NCBI GenBank assembly: GCA_026707445.1
Contig: JAPOWV010000071.1
Coordinates: forward strand, 97,880 to 161,879
Direction of reading: 5' to 3'
Source of the DNA: Gammaproteobacteria bacterium
GTDB taxonomy: Bacteria; Pseudomonadota; Gammaproteobacteria; Steroidobacterales; Foliamicaceae
DNA: 64,000 nt
The first letter of the stretch is position 1; each line of letters opens with the position of its first letter. The notes under the pieces are model-generated. The model had not been told where the DNA came from. It searched no databases and saw only the letters and a program-made list of their open reading frames with translations. The position numbers were made by a program, and so were the translations under genes. This document shows, piece by piece, positions 1 to 11,782 of this stretch.

Positions 1-167
1 CAGAACAGGATGATCAGCAGGAAGAGAGCCGCGGAAAGCGCTACACGCCACGCGAGCGAGCGCGCCATTCGGCCCGGATCGCCCTTTGCGGCCACCATGT
101 GGTACAAACCCGACCCCAGGCTGGCGATAATAGCCAGCAGCAGCACGACGATGAGTGCTCGAATCAT
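1..167 (-). CDS. DUF2909-type twin-transmembrane protein, 3' end cut by window
   Basis: This is a partial gene whose C-terminus lies beyond the left edge of the window. Translated from the ATG at 167 it begins MIRALIVVLLL, a hydrophobic helix, followed by a short polar hairpin (about residues 24-36) and a second hydrophobic helix up to the edge. A small two-helix protein divergent from SURF1 is the usual place and shape of the DUF2909 family found in cytochrome c oxidase clusters. Its molecular role is not known; assembly of the oxidase is inferred from context. Only 24 bases separate its start from the SURF1 start, so both promoters must lie in or close to that short gap. Confidence 0.68.
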   Translation of the reverse strand, partial: MIRALIVVLLLAIIASLGSGLYHMVAAKGDPGRMARSLAWRVALSAALFLLIILF

Positions 168-191
168 CTTCCTGTTCCGGCCCGAAACCGC

Positions 192-914
192 ATGATAACT
201 CCGCCTTCCCACCGGCGCTCCGGCGTCCGCAACCTCCTGCTTATGTTCCTGGTCCTGGCGGTGTTCGGCTCGCTGGGGACCTGGCAATTGAACCGTTCCG
301 CGGAAAGGCGGGCGGTGCTGGACGCGTTCGAAAACGCCGAGGCGTCGCTGCCGGTCGGCGGCCTGGCGTCGGTGCCGACCGGCGGAGACAACACGCGGGT
401 GCGGCTGATTGGACGCTACCTGGCGGACCGGCAGGTGCTGCTCGACAACATGACCCACGAGGGCATGCGGGGCTACCACGTTCTGACGCCGTTCGAAACG
501 GCCGAAAGCCTGGTGATGGTGAATCGCGGTTTTATGGCCGGCGGGCCGGACCGTTCGGAACTGCCCGACCTGGCGGTCAGCGGCGGCGATCGCGAAGTGG
601 TCGGAATTGCGGTCCCGTACTTCCGGCGGGGCCTTCGTCTGGAGGAAGAGGCCGCGGAGGCCGCCTGGCCGCGACGGATGGTCTATCCGACCGCCGATCA
701 GTTGCGCGGCCTGTACGCTTCGCCGCTGCCCGATTATCAACTCTTGCTGGACAGCGCCGAACCGGACGGTTACGTGAGAGCCTGGCGTCCCTATGGCATG
801 GCGCCGGAGCGGCACCTGGCCTACGCCGTGCAGTGGTACGGCCTGGCGGCGGCCGCGGCCGGGATCTGGCTGGCGATAACCTTCAGACGCGGGAGAACGC
901 GGGATGCGAATTAA
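192..914 (+). CDS. SURF1 family cytochrome c oxidase assembly protein
   Basis: SURF1 proteins are inner-membrane factors that help insert haem a into subunit I of aa3-type oxidases. The 240-residue product has an N-terminal transmembrane helix after a basic start, then the family motif GTWQLNR, a periplasmic middle region with the VMVNRGF segment, and a second helix near the C-terminus after the conserved YAVQWYGLA motif. I chose the ATG at 192 because the longer frame runs antisense into the DUF2909 gene and puts a non-homologous polar extension before the first helix. The stop overlaps the next gene by 11 bases, so the two are probably translated together. Confidence 0.93.
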   Translation: MITPPSHRRSGVRNLLLMFLVLAVFGSLGTWQLNRSAERRAVLDAFENAEASLPVGGLASVPTGGDNTRVRLIGRYLADRQVLLDNMTHEGMRGYHVLTPFETAESLVMVNRGFMAGGPDRSELPDLAVSGGDREVVGIAVPYFRRGLRLEEEAAEAAWPRRMVYPTADQLRGLYASPLPDYQLLLDSAEPDGYVRAWRPYGMAPERHLAYAVQWYGLAAAAAGIWLAITFRRGRTRDAN

Positions 915-1479
915 TGCGAAGCAAATCCAGATCATTGCGATAGCCGCACTGTTCCTGGTTCCGGTAGTCGTCGCCTGGTTCCTGTATTCGGGCCGGGCCG
1001 GACTTGATCCAGGTCCGGACGCTCATGGCGTGCTGGCCGACCCGCCGGTCGAACTCGGCGACATCGAGCTTCCGCCGGGCGGCGACGCCGGCGCCGAGGG
1101 CCGCCTGACCGGACGCTGGACTTTCCTTTACCTTGAGCGGGACGAGTGCGGAGCCGCCTGCGAGGAAGCGCTGATCCGCATGCGCCAGGTCCGGCTGGCG
1201 CTGGGCAAGGACGCGAGCCGCGTGCAGCGCGTATACCTGCCCGTGGTCAGGGACCCGGATTACGACCTGGCAACCCAAGCCTTCCCGGGCATGGTGGTCC
1301 TGCCCGCCGGCACGCCCGGGCGCAGCGAGTTGATCGAGCGCATCGGATCCCGCCAGCCTGGCGAGGTCCTGCTGGTGGATCCGCTCGGCAACCTGATTCT
1401 GAGCTACCCGCCCGGCCTTGATCCCGACGGCCTGTTCCGCGACGCCAAGCACCTGCTGAGGCTGTCGAAAATCGGCTGA
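904..1479 (+). CDS. membrane-anchored thioredoxin-like protein of the COX assembly locus (SCO1-like)
   Basis: The 191-residue product has one N-terminal membrane helix (about residues 8-28) and a periplasmic thioredoxin-like domain. A CxxxC pair in ECGAACEEA follows the WTFLYLERD strand, as in SCO1 copper chaperones. The SCO histidine that normally sits just before the LVDP strand is not seen; here that segment reads PGEVLLVDP. Proteins of this kind commonly follow SURF1 in proteobacterial oxidase clusters. A role in oxidase assembly is inferred from context; whether it binds copper without the histidine is unclear. The usual next genes of the locus, COX15 and ctaB, are absent: uvrD follows 17 bases later. 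Confidence 0.72.
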   Translation: MRINAKQIQIIAIAALFLVPVVVAWFLYSGRAGLDPGPDAHGVLADPPVELGDIELPPGGDAGAEGRLTGRWTFLYLERDECGAACEEALIRMRQVRLALGKDASRVQRVYLPVVRDPDYDLATQAFPGMVVLPAGTPGRSELIERIGSRQPGEVLLVDPLGNLILSYPPGLDPDGLFRDAKHLLRLSKIG

Positions 1480-1496
1480 CGCGGCGGGGTCCCCGC

Positions 1497-3650
<2,154 letters not shown>

Positions 3651-3692
3651 TTCCGCCGAGCCTTTGCGCTCGAAGCCCATGCGCTTGAACAA

Positions 3693-5075
3693 ATGAAGAT
3701 ACTGATTCTCGGGGCCGGCGTCGTGGGCTCCACGATCGCCGAGCGTCTTTCCCGCGAACCCGAAAACGAGATCACGATCGTGGATCTCGACGCCGACATC
3801 CTGCGGGCCATACACGAACGCATGGACGTGCGCACCGTTGCCGGCCACGCCTCGCGGCCCGGGGTCCTGGACCACGCCGGGGCCGGGGCCGCGGACCTGG
3901 TGATCGCGGTTACCGGCAACGACGAGGTAAACATGGTGGCCTGTCAGGTCGTGCATTCCCGCTACCGCGAGTTCGAGGCCGGCGCGAGGCGGCGCACCAA
4001 GATTGCGCGCCTGCGTTACACCGAATACAGCGGAATCGCCGCGCTGTTCGGCCCTGACGGATTGCCGGTGGACGTTGCCATCGCTCCGGAAGACCTGATT
4101 ACGCGTTACGTGGAGCAACTCATCCGCTTCCCCGGCGCCTCGCAGGTACTGGAGTTTTCCGATGGCCGGGCGCTGTTGCTGGGCGCCGAGGCCAGGGCCG
4201 GCTCCTGGCTGGTGGGCAGAACTCCCGCCGAACTGGGCGAGCGCAAGATCAAGGGGCGGATCGCCGCAGTGTACCGCTCCGGTCACGCCCAGACCGTCAA
4301 CGGCCGGACCGTCATCGAGAACGGCGACGATGTGTACTTCATCGCCGGCTCCGACGACGTCCGGCCCCTGCTATCGGCGCTGCGACCCGAGCATCAGGAC
4401 GTGCGCAACATCATGATTGCAGGAGGCGGCAACATCGGCGCGAGAGTGGCCGAGTCGCTGCAGAACCACTTCCAGGTGAAGCTGATCGAGCGGTCTGCCA
4501 AGCGCGCCCGACAGGTGGCCGAACGGCTCGGCCGAGTCATCGTGCTGCACGGCGACGCCACGCACGAGGAACTCCTGATCGAGGAGAACATCGAGCGCAT
4601 GGATGCCTTCGTGGCGCTGATGAACGCCGATGAGGCCAACCTGCTGGCTGCCGGACTGGCCAAGCGGGCGGGTTGCAAGCGGGTCATGGCGCTGGCCAAC
4701 CGCCAGGCCTATGCCGCGCTGGCCGGGCAGATGGGTATCGACGTGTCGATTTCGCCTGCCCAGATCACGATCAGCGAACTCCTGCGGCACATCCGCCAGG
4801 GCGACGTCGCCAAGGTGCATTCGCTGCGCTTCGGACGCGCCGAGGCGATCGAGGGCGTAGCGCACAGCGGCGATGGACAGCAATCGCTGGTGGGCCGCGC
4901 GGTCGGGGAAATCAATCTGCCTCACGGCACCTCAATCAGCGCGATCGTGCGCGACGGCGTGGTGCTTCCTCTTGACGACGATACGACGGTGCGCGACGAC
5001 GATCACGTCATTCTCTTCATGACCAACCCGCGGGCCAAGGCGCAGATCGAACGGCTCTTCGAAGACGGAGCCTGA
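3693..5075 (+). CDS. trkA: Trk potassium uptake protein TrkA
   Basis: TrkA is the peripheral NAD(H)-binding gating subunit of the Trk K+ channel. The 460-residue product contains two tandem RCK units. The first starts with the Rossmann motif GAGVVGSTIAERL and an acidic residue at the end of the second strand (VDLD). The second starts near residue 233 with GGGNIGARVAESL. Each is followed by a TrkA-C domain. trkH begins 13 bases downstream, so channel subunit and regulator are co-transcribed. Confidence 0.96.
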   Translation: MKILILGAGVVGSTIAERLSREPENEITIVDLDADILRAIHERMDVRTVAGHASRPGVLDHAGAGAADLVIAVTGNDEVNMVACQVVHSRYREFEAGARRRTKIARLRYTEYSGIAALFGPDGLPVDVAIAPEDLITRYVEQLIRFPGASQVLEFSDGRALLLGAEARAGSWLVGRTPAELGERKIKGRIAAVYRSGHAQTVNGRTVIENGDDVYFIAGSDDVRPLLSALRPEHQDVRNIMIAGGGNIGARVAESLQNHFQVKLIERSAKRARQVAERLGRVIVLHGDATHEELLIEENIERMDAFVALMNADEANLLAAGLAKRAGCKRVMALANRQAYAALAGQMGIDVSISPAQITISELLRHIRQGDVAKVHSLRFGRAEAIEGVAHSGDGQQSLVGRAVGEINLPHGTSISAIVRDGVVLPLDDDTTVRDDDHVILFMTNPRAKAQIERLFEDGA

Positions 5076-5088
5076 CAAGGGCGCTCCC

Positions 5089-6540
5089 ATGCAAATTGCG
5101 CTAGTCGGCAGCGTGCTGGGCCGCCTGCTCATGCTGTTCAGCGTCACCATGCTGACGCCGCTGCCCGTTGATCTGTACTACGGCGGCGGCAGTTGGCCGG
5201 TGTTTGCGCTCAGCTTCGTTGCGGCCCTTGCGGCGGGTTTCGTCATCTGGCTGCCGGCCCGGCGCACCGTGGGCGAGCTCAAGCTGCGCGACGGTTTCCT
5301 GATCGTGGCTTCCTTCTGGGTGGTGCTGGGCAGCTTCGGAGCGCTGCCGTTGCATTTCGCGCTGGTGCCGGAGCTTTCCTTCACCGACGCCATGTTCGAG
5401 GCGATCTCGGGGCTCACCACCACCGGAGCTACCGTGCTGACCGGGCTGGACGAGATGCCGCGGGCCATTCTCTTTTACCGGCAACAACTGCAATGGCTTG
5501 GGGGACTGGGGATCGTGGTCCTGGCGGTGGCCGTGCTGCCCATGCTGGGCGTGGGCGGCATGCAGTTGTATCGCGCCGAAACGCCGGGTCCGATGAAGGA
5601 CACCCGCCTCACCCCGCGCATCAAGGAGACCGCCAAGGCGCTTTGGTACATCTACTGTGCGCTCACGGTCGCCTGCGGGGTGGCCTATTACCTGGCCGGA
5701 ATGTCGATCTTCGACGCCATATCGCACGCTTTCTCGACCGTCGCGATCGGCGGCTTTTCGACCCACGACGCAAGCTTCGCCTATTTCCCGCAGACGAGCA
5801 TCCGCTTGATTGCCGTGGCCTTCATGTTTCTGGCCGGGATCAATTTTGCGTTGCACTTCATCGCCTTCAACCGGCGGTCGCTTTCCGGGTATTTCCGCGA
5901 CGCGGAATTCCGCGCCTATGCCGTTGCGCTGGTGGTGCTGTGCGCGCTGATCGTGGGCGGCCTGCTGTTCTACGGCTGGAAGGAAGATCCCTCCATGGCG
6001 CTGATCGACGGTCTGTTCCAGTCGGTGTCCATCATGACCACCACCGGCTTTACCACTGCCAACTTTTCGCTCTGGCCGGGCATCCTCCCGATGCTGCTCA
6101 TACTGTCCGCCTTCATGGGCGGATGCGCCGGTTCCACCGCCGGAGGCATGAAGTGCGTGCGGGTGCTGCTGCTTGTCAAGCAGGGCATCCGCGAGGTGCG
6201 CCGCCTGGTGCATCCGAGCGCCGAAATCCCCGTGACGCTCGGCGCCACGCCGATATCCACCCGCGTGGTCGATTCGGTGTGGGGGTATTTCGCCGTCTAC
6301 GTGGCCGTGTTTATCGTGATTCTGATCATCCTGCAGGCGGCCGGCCTCGACTCCTTCACGGCGTTCTCGGCCGTGGCGGCGACGCTCAATAACCTGGGCC
6401 CGGGCCTGGGAGACGTCGCAACCGGCTACGGCGGCATCGGCGTGACGGCCAAGTGGGCCTGCATCGTGGCCATGCTGCTGGGCCGCCTGGAGATCTTTAC
6501 CTTCCTGGTGCTTCTCTCGCCGACCTTCTGGCGCCCATGA
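5089..6540 (+). CDS. trkH: Trk potassium uptake protein TrkH
   Basis: This is the membrane-embedded pore subunit of the Trk system. The 483-residue product is almost entirely hydrophobic helices. Repeated selectivity-filter-like segments are visible: SGLTTTGATV, STVAIGGFSTH, SIMTTTGFTT and, near the C-terminus, ATLNNLGPGL. The sequence GCAGSTAGGMK after the third repeat is typical of TrkH. Its TGA overlaps the ATG of the next gene (ATGA), although that gene belongs to a different transporter. Confidence 0.96.
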   Translation: MQIALVGSVLGRLLMLFSVTMLTPLPVDLYYGGGSWPVFALSFVAALAAGFVIWLPARRTVGELKLRDGFLIVASFWVVLGSFGALPLHFALVPELSFTDAMFEAISGLTTTGATVLTGLDEMPRAILFYRQQLQWLGGLGIVVLAVAVLPMLGVGGMQLYRAETPGPMKDTRLTPRIKETAKALWYIYCALTVACGVAYYLAGMSIFDAISHAFSTVAIGGFSTHDASFAYFPQTSIRLIAVAFMFLAGINFALHFIAFNRRSLSGYFRDAEFRAYAVALVVLCALIVGGLLFYGWKEDPSMALIDGLFQSVSIMTTTGFTTANFSLWPGILPMLLILSAFMGGCAGSTAGGMKCVRVLLLVKQGIREVRRLVHPSAEIPVTLGATPISTRVVDSVWGYFAVYVAVFIVILIILQAAGLDSFTAFSAVAATLNNLGPGLGDVATGYGGIGVTAKWACIVAMLLGRLEIFTFLVLLSPTFWRP

Positions 6541-7079
6541 GTTTCGTGCTCAAGGTCGCCGGCGCGGTGGAGCGCGCGATTGTCCGCACCGGCGAGGCGG
6601 TTGCCTGGCTCACGTTCTTCATGACCGTCGTGACCTGCCTGGTCGCGGTGCTCCGCTACGGCCTGTCCCTGGGCTGGATCTGGCTCCAGGAAACCATCAC
6701 CTGGATGCACGCCGCCGTATTCCTGCTGGCCGCCGGCTACACGTTGGCGCGCGACGACCATGTGCGCGTGGACATCTTCTACCGCGACATGAGCCCGAAA
6801 CGCCAGGCGATGGTGAACCTGTCGGGATGCGCGCTGTTCCTGCTGCCCCTGTCCGTGGGACTGCTGCTGGGAAGCATGGAATACGTGCAGACATCGTGGC
6901 TGATTCAGGAGTCCTCGCGCGAGGCGGGCGGCCTCATCTATCCCTTCCCTTCGCTGCTCAAGACGCTGCTGCCCGTTACCGGCGGAATCATGTCCCTGCA
7001 GGCGCTCGTGATCTGCGCGCGCAGCGTGGCCGAGCTGCTTGACGTTCGCGGGGAAGATCCCTCCGGCGGCGGGGCCTAG
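6537..7079 (+). CDS. TRAP transporter small membrane subunit (DctQ)
   Basis: DctQ is the four-helix small permease subunit of TRAP transporters, which use the Na+ gradient and a periplasmic binding protein to import organic acids. The 180-residue product has four hydrophobic segments and the family motif WIWLQETITWMHAAVFLL around the second helix, followed by a DDHVRVDIFYRDMSP loop. The ATG at 6537 is chosen because it gives the usual DctQ length and overlaps the trkH stop by four bases. dctM follows after 2 bases. No binding-protein gene adjoins; a candidate is at 13613. Confidence 0.93.
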   Translation: MSFVLKVAGAVERAIVRTGEAVAWLTFFMTVVTCLVAVLRYGLSLGWIWLQETITWMHAAVFLLAAGYTLARDDHVRVDIFYRDMSPKRQAMVNLSGCALFLLPLSVGLLLGSMEYVQTSWLIQESSREAGGLIYPFPSLLKTLLPVTGGIMSLQALVICARSVAELLDVRGEDPSGGGA

Positions 7080-7081
7080 CG

Positions 7082-8461
7082 ATGTACTGGCCGGCCTTCG
7101 CGCTCTTCGCATGCGTCGTGCTGCTCCTGCTTGCCGGCTTTCCGGTGGCTTTCACGCTGGGCGGCACCGCGCTCCTGTTCGCTCTCGGTGGAGCACTGGC
7201 CGGCGTTTTCGACATTTCGTTTCTCGGCACCATGCCCAACCGCCTGTTCGGGATCATGAGCAACGAAACGCTGGTGGCGGTACCGCTGTTCGTCTTCATG
7301 GGCATAACGCTGGAACGGGCACGGATCGCCGAAGACCTGCTGGATGCGTTGAGCCGAATGTTCGGAGGTCTTCGCGGCGGGCTCGGGATCGCGGTCATCA
7401 TCGTGGGGATGCTGCTGGCGGCCAGCACCGGGATCGTCGGCGCCACCGTCATCACCATGGGGCTGCTGGCCCTCCCAACCATGCTGAAACGTGGCTACGA
7501 CCCCGCGGTGGCCACGGGGGTCATCAGCGCCTCGGGAACGCTGGGGCAGATCATTCCTCCGTCCATCGTGCTGGTGCTTCTGGGCGACGTGCTTTCTTCC
7601 GCCTACCAGGAGGCGCAACTGGCCCAGGGCATTTTCGCCCCGCGCACGGTCTCGGTCGGCGACCTGTTCATGGGCGCGCTGGTACCGGGCCTGATGCTGG
7701 TCGCACTGTACGCGGCCTGGATGTTGGCCGTAGCCCTTTTTCGCCCGGCTGCCGTCCCCGCGCGCCGGGGCGCCGACGCGGACGCCGGGACCGTCAGCCT
7801 GCTGCGCTTTGTCGGGGCCTTTTTGCCGCCGCTGGTTTTAATTGCCGCCGTGCTGGGTTCCATCATCTTCGGTGTCGCCACGCCAACGGAGGCGGCCGGG
7901 GTAGGCGCGGTGGGCGCGATGCTGCTGGCCGCTCTCCGGGGCAAGTTGAGCCTGGCCCGCATTCGCGATATCGGCCGCGCCACGGCGCGCGTCAGCAGCA
8001 TGGTGTTTCTGATACTGATCGGCGCGTCGGTGTTCTCGCTGGTGTTTCGGGGCTACGGCGGCGACGAGATTGTGCGCGAGTTCCTGATGTCGCTTCCCGG
8101 CGGCGTCTTCGGGGCGGTGCTGCTGGTCATGCTGGTGATGTTCCTGCTCGGTTTCGTGCTGGACTTTATCGAGATCACCTTCGTGGTGGTGCCGATCGTC
8201 GGCCCCGTGCTCCTGTCCATGGGCCTGGACCCGGTCTGGCTGGGCGTGATGATCGCGATCAACCTGCAGACGTCTTTCCTGACCCCGCCGTTCGGCTTCG
8301 CGCTGTTCTACCTGCGCGGCGTGGCGCCGCCCGAAGTGCCCACGACGGCCATTTACCGGGGGGTTGCGCCCTTTATCGCGATCCAGCTCGCGGCGCTGGC
8401 GCTCCTCGCGCTCTGGCCGGAGATCGCAACCTGGCTGCCCGGGGCGCTTTACGGCGGGTAA
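7082..8461 (+). CDS. TRAP transporter large membrane subunit (DctM)
   Basis: DctM carries the ion and substrate translocation pathway of the TRAP transporter. The 459-residue product is a many-helix membrane protein with the characteristic sequences FMGITLERARIAEDLL, GTLGQIIPPSIVLVLLGD and, in the second half, ATPTEAAGVGA and NLQTSFLTPPFGFALFYLRG. It follows dctQ with a 2-base gap. The sequence resembles the subgroup annotated for mannitol or chloroaromatic compounds, but the actual substrate cannot be read from it. The gene ends 12 bases before the stop of the convergent TonB receptor gene. Confidence 0.95.
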   Translation: MYWPAFALFACVVLLLLAGFPVAFTLGGTALLFALGGALAGVFDISFLGTMPNRLFGIMSNETLVAVPLFVFMGITLERARIAEDLLDALSRMFGGLRGGLGIAVIIVGMLLAASTGIVGATVITMGLLALPTMLKRGYDPAVATGVISASGTLGQIIPPSIVLVLLGDVLSSAYQEAQLAQGIFAPRTVSVGDLFMGALVPGLMLVALYAAWMLAVALFRPAAVPARRGADADAGTVSLLRFVGAFLPPLVLIAAVLGSIIFGVATPTEAAGVGAVGAMLLAALRGKLSLARIRDIGRATARVSSMVFLILIGASVFSLVFRGYGGDEIVREFLMSLPGGVFGAVLLVMLVMFLLGFVLDFIEITFVVVPIVGPVLLSMGLDPVWLGVMIAINLQTSFLTPPFGFALFYLRGVAPPEVPTTAIYRGVAPFIAIQLAALALLALWPEIATWLPGALYGG

Positions 8462-8473
8462 GCGTCAAGGCGG

Positions 8474-11400
8474 TCAAAACTCGAACCGTATCCCCAGGCG
8501 TATCCGGTACACGGACCGGGAGCGGCTCGCGATCGTCCTGGATTCGGCATCGAAAGAGTTGAAACGGTATACGCAGTCGGTGCGGTTCCGGCAGGCCGTT
8601 CGCGGGGCGTCGCCGGTCAGGGCGGGGGCGGCATCGACTCCCAGGGCCGCAACGTCGGCGGCGCGCACGAGGTCGGCGCGCACGACCGCGGCCTGACCGT
8701 TGCTCGGGCCGAAATCGAAGCGTCCCCATCTGGGGTTCAGCAAGTTGGGAAAATTCTCCACGTCGAGCACCAGCCGTACCCGGTTCTCGCCGACGAACCG
8801 GGCCAGTCGCGCCGCTCCGGGCAATTCGACCTGAATGCGCAGATCCCAGATCCGGTTCCAGCCGCTGACTTCGGAGTACGGCGCGTGGATGCCGCCCGGC
8901 ACCCCCTCGACGTAGCTCGTGAAGCGGCTGCGATCGAACGTGGGCGCGTAAACCACGGCCGGATCGTCCGCCGCGGGGATGTACAGCGGGTCCGCGTCAT
9001 AGGGGCTTTCCCCGGCGCCGGCCCGGCCGAACAACGCGTTGCCGCGGTCGACATCGAAGGTGTAGGTAAATAAACGGCCGGAGAAGACCCGCCCGAATAC
9101 GTCCAACCGGGTATTGAACGGTCCGATCGCGCGTTCGTAGCCGAGGCGCAGCTTCCACGAATGCATGGTCTCATGGGGCGAGCGACGGGCCTCGGGATCG
9201 TTGCGGTCGGCCACGGTGAGTGCACGCCAGTTGGAGATGCCCCTGGCCGACGTGCCCTCCGCAACGGCTTCCACGTCCTGCCGGGCGTAGCTTGCCGAAA
9301 AATCCACGCCGAAGTCGTAGCTTTTCGAAACGGCAAGGGACCAGACATGCGCACGGCCGCCTCCGTGATTGCCCAGCGCGGTCAGATTGAGATGGCCGAG
9401 CGCGTCGAGGTCCGCATAGATCCTTCTTCCGTCCGGCGCCTCGCCCGTGGGCTGCGCGCCCGCCAGATGGGTGTGGGCGAGGTTTCGCCAGATGAAGCTC
9501 CGGTGCGCGCTTGTGTGCAGGTACTGAACCGTGCCGAGGAAGTCCCGCCCCAGGACCGGGAGGTCGAATTCGCGCTGCACCCGAACCGAGGCCTTCCAGT
9601 CCGCGGGCATATCGAAATCCTCGGCGATCGCGTCCACGGGCACGGCGGCGCCGGCGGCTACCTGCCGCAGCAGCGCCTCCGGCACCGAGAACGGCGTGAC
9701 GCCGCCGGCCCCGGCGAGTCGCGCGAACACGACCGGCGGCTGGAACGCGTTGGAGATCCACACCTGCGGTTCGCCGCCGGCGAAAAGACCCACACCGCCG
9801 GATAGCACCATGCGCTCAAGGCCCGTATAACGCACCCCCAATCGGGGCATCCACACGTCGGCGCCGTCCAGATTCGCATCGGTGCGCACGCCGTAGGCCG
9901 CGTAGACGGCATCGCTGTAGGCCGGGGCGTCCCCCTGCGCGATGCGTTCGTAGCGCAATCCCGCAGTGAGTTCCAGCTCGGGCGAGACCGTCCACACATC
10001 CTGCACGAACAACGCGCGCCTGCCATAACCCCAGTCCGCGGCTGCGTCACTCGGATCGTTGGAGACCGCATTGATGTAGTCGACCCGCGCGACCCTGCCG
10101 AGAACCGCCTGAAGGCCATCGAAAACGAACCGGCCCCGGGAGCCCGGCACGAACAGGTTGTACAAATCGAAGCGGCCCACCTCCAGACCCGCCTTGAGCA
10201 GGTGATCGCCGAACAGGTAGTCGATGTCGGCATAGACCTGAACACGCTCGTCTTCGTACTCGTTGGCATGACGGAAACGGTCACAGCCGGCCGTGAGGGT
10301 CACCGGTTCCGTGAACAATCCTTCAAGCTCGGTGCCCGCAGCCTGCGCGGGCGCGAGGTCAAACTCCAGCGCGCCAACGTCCGCCCCCGCCCGGCAGAGC
10401 TGGCCGCGGGTGAACGTCTTGCGGCTGAGCCGCAAACCGCTTGAGAGGCGGTCCGTCCAGTCGGAATAGAGCTGCAGCGACACTGCTTCCAGCTCGGTGG
10501 GCACGTCGTACCAGGCCGACTCGAACCGGTCGCCCTGCCAGCGGGTGTCGCCTTCCTCGCTGCGCTGCCAGCTCAGCGACAGCCGGTGCGCCGCCGCCAG
10601 GTTCCAGTCCACCTTTGCCAGGGACCGTCTTGACCGGGTCGGCGTGTCCGCGGCTGACCGCCCCAGCGGATCGTAGCCATAGGTCTCCTGCACGATCCGG
10701 CCGAGCGCATCGAACAGGCCGGGGCGAATGCCGCGGGCGGCATCGAACGCGGTGAAGTCCACCGGGGAGGCGGACTCGAACTCGTCATGGGAGAGGAACA
10801 CGAACAGGCGGTCCCTGACGATCGGGCCGCCCAGCGACATGCCGGTTTCGGTTTCCGTGAACGGCGCCGGAGCGAATTCGCCTCCGTCGTATCGCCGGCC
10901 GACCAGGCCGTCGTGGTGGAGGTAGTGAAAGACCGCGCCTTCCCACTCGTTGCCGCCCGAACGGGTCGTGATCTGCACGAGTCCGCCGGTGAACCCGCCG
11001 GCGGTCACCGAGTAGTCCGAAGCCACCAGCGAGACCGACTCCACGGCGTCGAGATTGATCGGCGATCGTTCGGTGGCGTAGGTGTTGGTGCCCAGACCGA
11101 AATCGTCCTGCTGCAGGACCCCGTCGATGACCAGACCGTTGAACCGCGGATTGGCGCCGGCGACCGCCAGATGCCCCACACCGTCGGACTGAGCCAGCGG
11201 ATCCGTCAGCAGCGTCCGGATCGCGTCCCGGTGGATTGACGGCTGCCTGGCGATATCGTCGGACGTGTAGGCGGACCCTACGCCGGCGTTCAACTCGTGT
11301 ACCGCGCGAGCCGGCGCCGTAACCACGATTTCCTCGACCGCGGCCTGCTCGAGGTCGATGATCAGGGGGATTTGCGTACCGGGACGCAGAGTCACGCCCG

Positions 11401-11698
11401 TGACCAGCGCATCACGAAAACCCGCAGCGCGCACGCGGACGTCGAACGGTCCGCCCACCCGCAGGCCGCTTTGGAAAAACGCGCCGTTCTGCAGCGTCAG
11501 CGCCTGCGCTGCCGTTCCCGACGGCCGATGCACGATCGAGACCCGCGCGTTCGCCACCGCGGCGCCCGCCGGATCACGCACGATGCCGCTCAGGCTCGCC
11601 GAAACGGCGCCGTGTGCGTGCCCGGCCAGGACCGTGCAGAGCAGCAGGAGCAACCATACGCGTTGCGCGCGCGCACGGCTCCGCAAACCCGGTTTCAT
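8474..11698 (-). CDS. TonB-dependent outer-membrane receptor with N-terminal carboxypeptidase-regulatory-like domain
   Basis: The product, 1074 residues from the ATG at 11698, has a signal peptide with an AHG-A cleavage site. A carboxypeptidase-regulatory-like beta-sandwich follows (SGIVRDPAGAAVANARV), then a plug domain (EIVVTAPAR, later GLVIDGV and GGFTGGLVQITTRSG) and a long beta-barrel ending in an aromatic residue (RLGIRFEF). This is the Oar/SusC-like layout of receptors that take up large or complex ligands by TonB-dependent energy transfer. The ligand is unknown. An upstream ATG at 11713 is also possible; 11698 puts a basic n-region directly before the hydrophobic core. The soxCD and TRAP binding-protein genes on the same strand may share its regulation. 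Confidence 0.9.
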   Translation of the reverse strand: MKPGLRSRARAQRVWLLLLLCTVLAGHAHGAVSASLSGIVRDPAGAAVANARVSIVHRPSGTAAQALTLQNGAFFQSGLRVGGPFDVRVRAAGFRDALVTGVTLRPGTQIPLIIDLEQAAVEEIVVTAPARAVHELNAGVGSAYTSDDIARQPSIHRDAIRTLLTDPLAQSDGVGHLAVAGANPRFNGLVIDGVLQQDDFGLGTNTYATERSPINLDAVESVSLVASDYSVTAGGFTGGLVQITTRSGGNEWEGAVFHYLHHDGLVGRRYDGGEFAPAPFTETETGMSLGGPIVRDRLFVFLSHDEFESASPVDFTAFDAARGIRPGLFDALGRIVQETYGYDPLGRSAADTPTRSRRSLAKVDWNLAAAHRLSLSWQRSEEGDTRWQGDRFESAWYDVPTELEAVSLQLYSDWTDRLSSGLRLSRKTFTRGQLCRAGADVGALEFDLAPAQAAGTELEGLFTEPVTLTAGCDRFRHANEYEDERVQVYADIDYLFGDHLLKAGLEVGRFDLYNLFVPGSRGRFVFDGLQAVLGRVARVDYINAVSNDPSDAAADWGYGRRALFVQDVWTVSPELELTAGLRYERIAQGDAPAYSDAVYAAYGVRTDANLDGADVWMPRLGVRYTGLERMVLSGGVGLFAGGEPQVWISNAFQPPVVFARLAGAGGVTPFSVPEALLRQVAAGAAVPVDAIAEDFDMPADWKASVRVQREFDLPVLGRDFLGTVQYLHTSAHRSFIWRNLAHTHLAGAQPTGEAPDGRRIYADLDALGHLNLTALGNHGGGRAHVWSLAVSKSYDFGVDFSASYARQDVEAVAEGTSARGISNWRALTVADRNDPEARRSPHETMHSWKLRLGYERAIGPFNTRLDVFGRVFSGRLFTYTFDVDRGNALFGRAGAGESPYDADPLYIPAADDPAVVYAPTFDRSRFTSYVEGVPGGIHAPYSEVSGWNRIWDLRIQVELPGAARLARFVGENRVRLVLDVENFPNLLNPRWGRFDFGPSNGQAAVVRADLVRAADVAALGVDAAPALTGDAPRTACRNRTDCVYRFNSFDAESRTIASRSRSVYRIRLGIRFEF

Positions 11699-11782
11699 TC
11701 CAACCCCCGTCATCCGCCGTATGGCGCTCAACGTGCAGCAGCGGCGATTGTACCTACGCGCCGGACGTCGAAAATCCCGGAG

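Noticed and set aside
7039..8562. 507-codon plus-strand frame over dctM.
   Set aside because: Out-of-frame shadow of dctM: rich in Arg, Gly, Pro and His, with no membrane helices, while the dctM frame encodes a textbook TRAP permease.
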